Below, piece after piece: positions 5,454 through 6,518 of a stretch of 6,518 nt of DNA. The DNA comes from Rhodobacterales bacterium 34-62-10. Its GTDB lineage: Bacteria > Pseudomonadota > Alphaproteobacteria > Rhodobacterales > Rhodobacteraceae. The stretch spans positions 1-6,518 of the forward strand of contig NCJR01000123.1 of the NCBI GenBank assembly GCA_002282555.1, given 5' to 3'. The position numbers were made by a program, and so were the translations under genes. The notes beneath the pieces are model-generated. The model had not been told where the DNA came from, ran no database searches, and saw nothing but the letters and a program-made list of their open reading frames with translations. The number at the start of each line of letters is the position of its first letter. The first letter of the stretch is position 1.

Positions 5454-6518
5454 ATGAAAGACGACAACTTCCTGAAAGAAAACAATGCCCGCCACATGTG
5501 GCACCCGATGGGGCATCCGGGGGATCTTCAAGCCAATGCGCCCACGATCATCAAAGGGGCCGAAGGCGTGCATATCATCGACCTTGACGGGCACAAGGTC
5601 GTGGATGCGGTCGGCGGCCTGTGGTGTGTGAACCTTGGCTATTCCAACAATGTGGTAAAAGACGCCATCGCCAAGCAGCTTTATGACCTGCCCTATTATT
5701 CCGCCTTTGCCGGAACCTCGAACCCTGCCGCGATCGAAGCCTCCTACATGGTGCGAGAGTTCTTTGAGGCGGATGGCATGGTACGCGCCTTCTTCACCTC
5801 GGGCGGGTCAGATTCCGTTGAGACCTGTCTGCGACTGTCGCGGCAATATCATCGCCTGCGGGGAGAACCGACGCGGACCAAATTCCTCAGCCTCAAGAAA
5901 GGCTATCATGGCACCCATTTCGGCGGGGCTTCGGTGAATGGGAACAACCGTTTCCGCCTGAATTACGAGCCGATGCTGCCGGGTTGTTTCCACATGCCCA
6001 GCCCCTATACCTATCGCAACCCGTTCAACGAAACCGATGGGGCAAAACTGGCGCAGAACATCGCCGCAGCCATGGAAGACGAGATCGCCTTTCAGGGCGC
6101 GAACACCATCGCCGCCTTCATCATGGAGCCGATACAGGGCGCGGGCGGCGTGATCGTGCCGCATGAAAGCTTTATGAAACTGATGCGCGAGATTTGCGAC
6201 CGCCACGGGATCCTGATGATCTCGGATGAGGTGATCACCGGCTTCGGGCGCACCGGCGACTGGTCGGGTTCGCGGCATTGGGGGGTGCAGCCGGATATGA
6301 TGAGCTGCGCCAAAGGCATCACCTCGGGCTATTTCCCGGTGGGGGCGACGTTGGTGAACCAGAAGGTTGCAGATGTGTTTGAAAAGGACACGACCGGAGA
6401 GGGCGCGATTTTCCACGGCTACACTTATTCTGCTCATCCTGTCGGAGCTGCGGCCGTCACCGCCTGTCTGTCCGAAACGATCCGCCTGAACACCGCCGCC
6501 AATGCCGGGCCGCGGGGA
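5454..6518 (+). CDS. PLP-dependent class III (omega) aminotransferase, C-terminus missing
   Basis: This gene runs off the right edge after 355 codons; family members are usually about 450-460 residues, so roughly 100 are missing. It encodes a cytoplasmic PLP enzyme that moves an amino group from an amine or omega-amino acid to a keto acid such as pyruvate. Features seen: TSGGSDSVET (115-124) in the cofactor phosphate-binding region, YHGTHFG (151-157), IMEPIQGAGG (223-232), PLP-ring Asp258 in SDEVITGFGRTG, Schiff-base Lys287 in CAKGITSGYFPVGA, and HGYTYSAHP (321-329). The start has GGAGG (5442-5446) seven bases upstream. SGGSDSVE differs from the more common SGSEAND form but is typical of a subgroup of these enzymes. 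Next to a Pot-type importer and a glutamylamine ligase, a SpuC-like amine:pyruvate role is likely. Beta-alanine, taurine or other omega-amino substrates cannot be excluded from sequence alone. Confidence 0.93.
   Translation, partial: MKDDNFLKENNARHMWHPMGHPGDLQANAPTIIKGAEGVHIIDLDGHKVVDAVGGLWCVNLGYSNNVVKDAIAKQLYDLPYYSAFAGTSNPAAIEASYMVREFFEADGMVRAFFTSGGSDSVETCLRLSRQYHRLRGEPTRTKFLSLKKGYHGTHFGGASVNGNNRFRLNYEPMLPGCFHMPSPYTYRNPFNETDGAKLAQNIAAAMEDEIAFQGANTIAAFIMEPIQGAGGVIVPHESFMKLMREICDRHGILMISDEVITGFGRTGDWSGSRHWGVQPDMMSCAKGITSGYFPVGATLVNQKVADVFEKDTTGEGAIFHGYTYSAHPVGAAAVTACLSETIRLNTAANAGPRG

Noticed and set aside
6225..6240. A TGATCACC match inside the aminotransferase gene
   Set aside because: It encodes the conserved DEVITG stretch, so codon choice explains it without a regulatory role.

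Overview
The window looks like chromosomal DNA from a GC-rich alphaproteobacterium. A Rhodobacteraceae (Roseobacter-type) host is my best guess from codon choice and protein style, but no marker gene here proves it. It holds one coherent locus: two divergent transcription units for uptake and breakdown of an amine or amino compound. I see no mobile elements, CRISPR arrays, tRNAs or rRNAs.

Layout: (1) 1-896, minus strand: the N-terminal 298 codons of a glutamine-synthetase-fold ligase of the gamma-glutamylamine/polyamine synthetase type, cut by the left edge. (2) 897-1392: a 496-base divergent intergenic region with a 13-base direct repeat and a possible promoter/operator for the rightward genes. 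(3) 1393-5371, plus strand: a complete four-gene ABC importer of the spermidine/putrescine (Pot) family, in the order binding protein, ATPase, permease B, permease C. A hairpin followed by a T-rich run separates the binding-protein gene from the ATPase gene. (4) 5372-5453: an 82-base gap with a perfect 12-base palindrome nested in a larger imperfect inverted repeat that ends against the next ribosome binding site. (5) 5454-6518, plus strand: a PLP-dependent class III aminotransferase, cut by the right edge after 355 codons.

How the genes work together (inference): the importer brings an amine or amino compound into the cytoplasm. There it can be gamma-glutamylated by the ligase or transaminated by the class III enzyme. 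These are the first steps of the two known bacterial polyamine routes (PuuA-type and SpuC-type). The substrate is uncertain. The binding protein keeps the aromatic residues and the Trp-x-Asp of PotD/PotF, but has an Arg-rich segment where PotD carries two acidic polyamine-binding residues.

The least ordinary signals are the recurrent TGATCA-centred, A/T-flanked motifs in both intergenic regions, the structured leader of the aminotransferase gene, and the altered ligand pocket of the binding protein. I did not find a wholly new kind of system.
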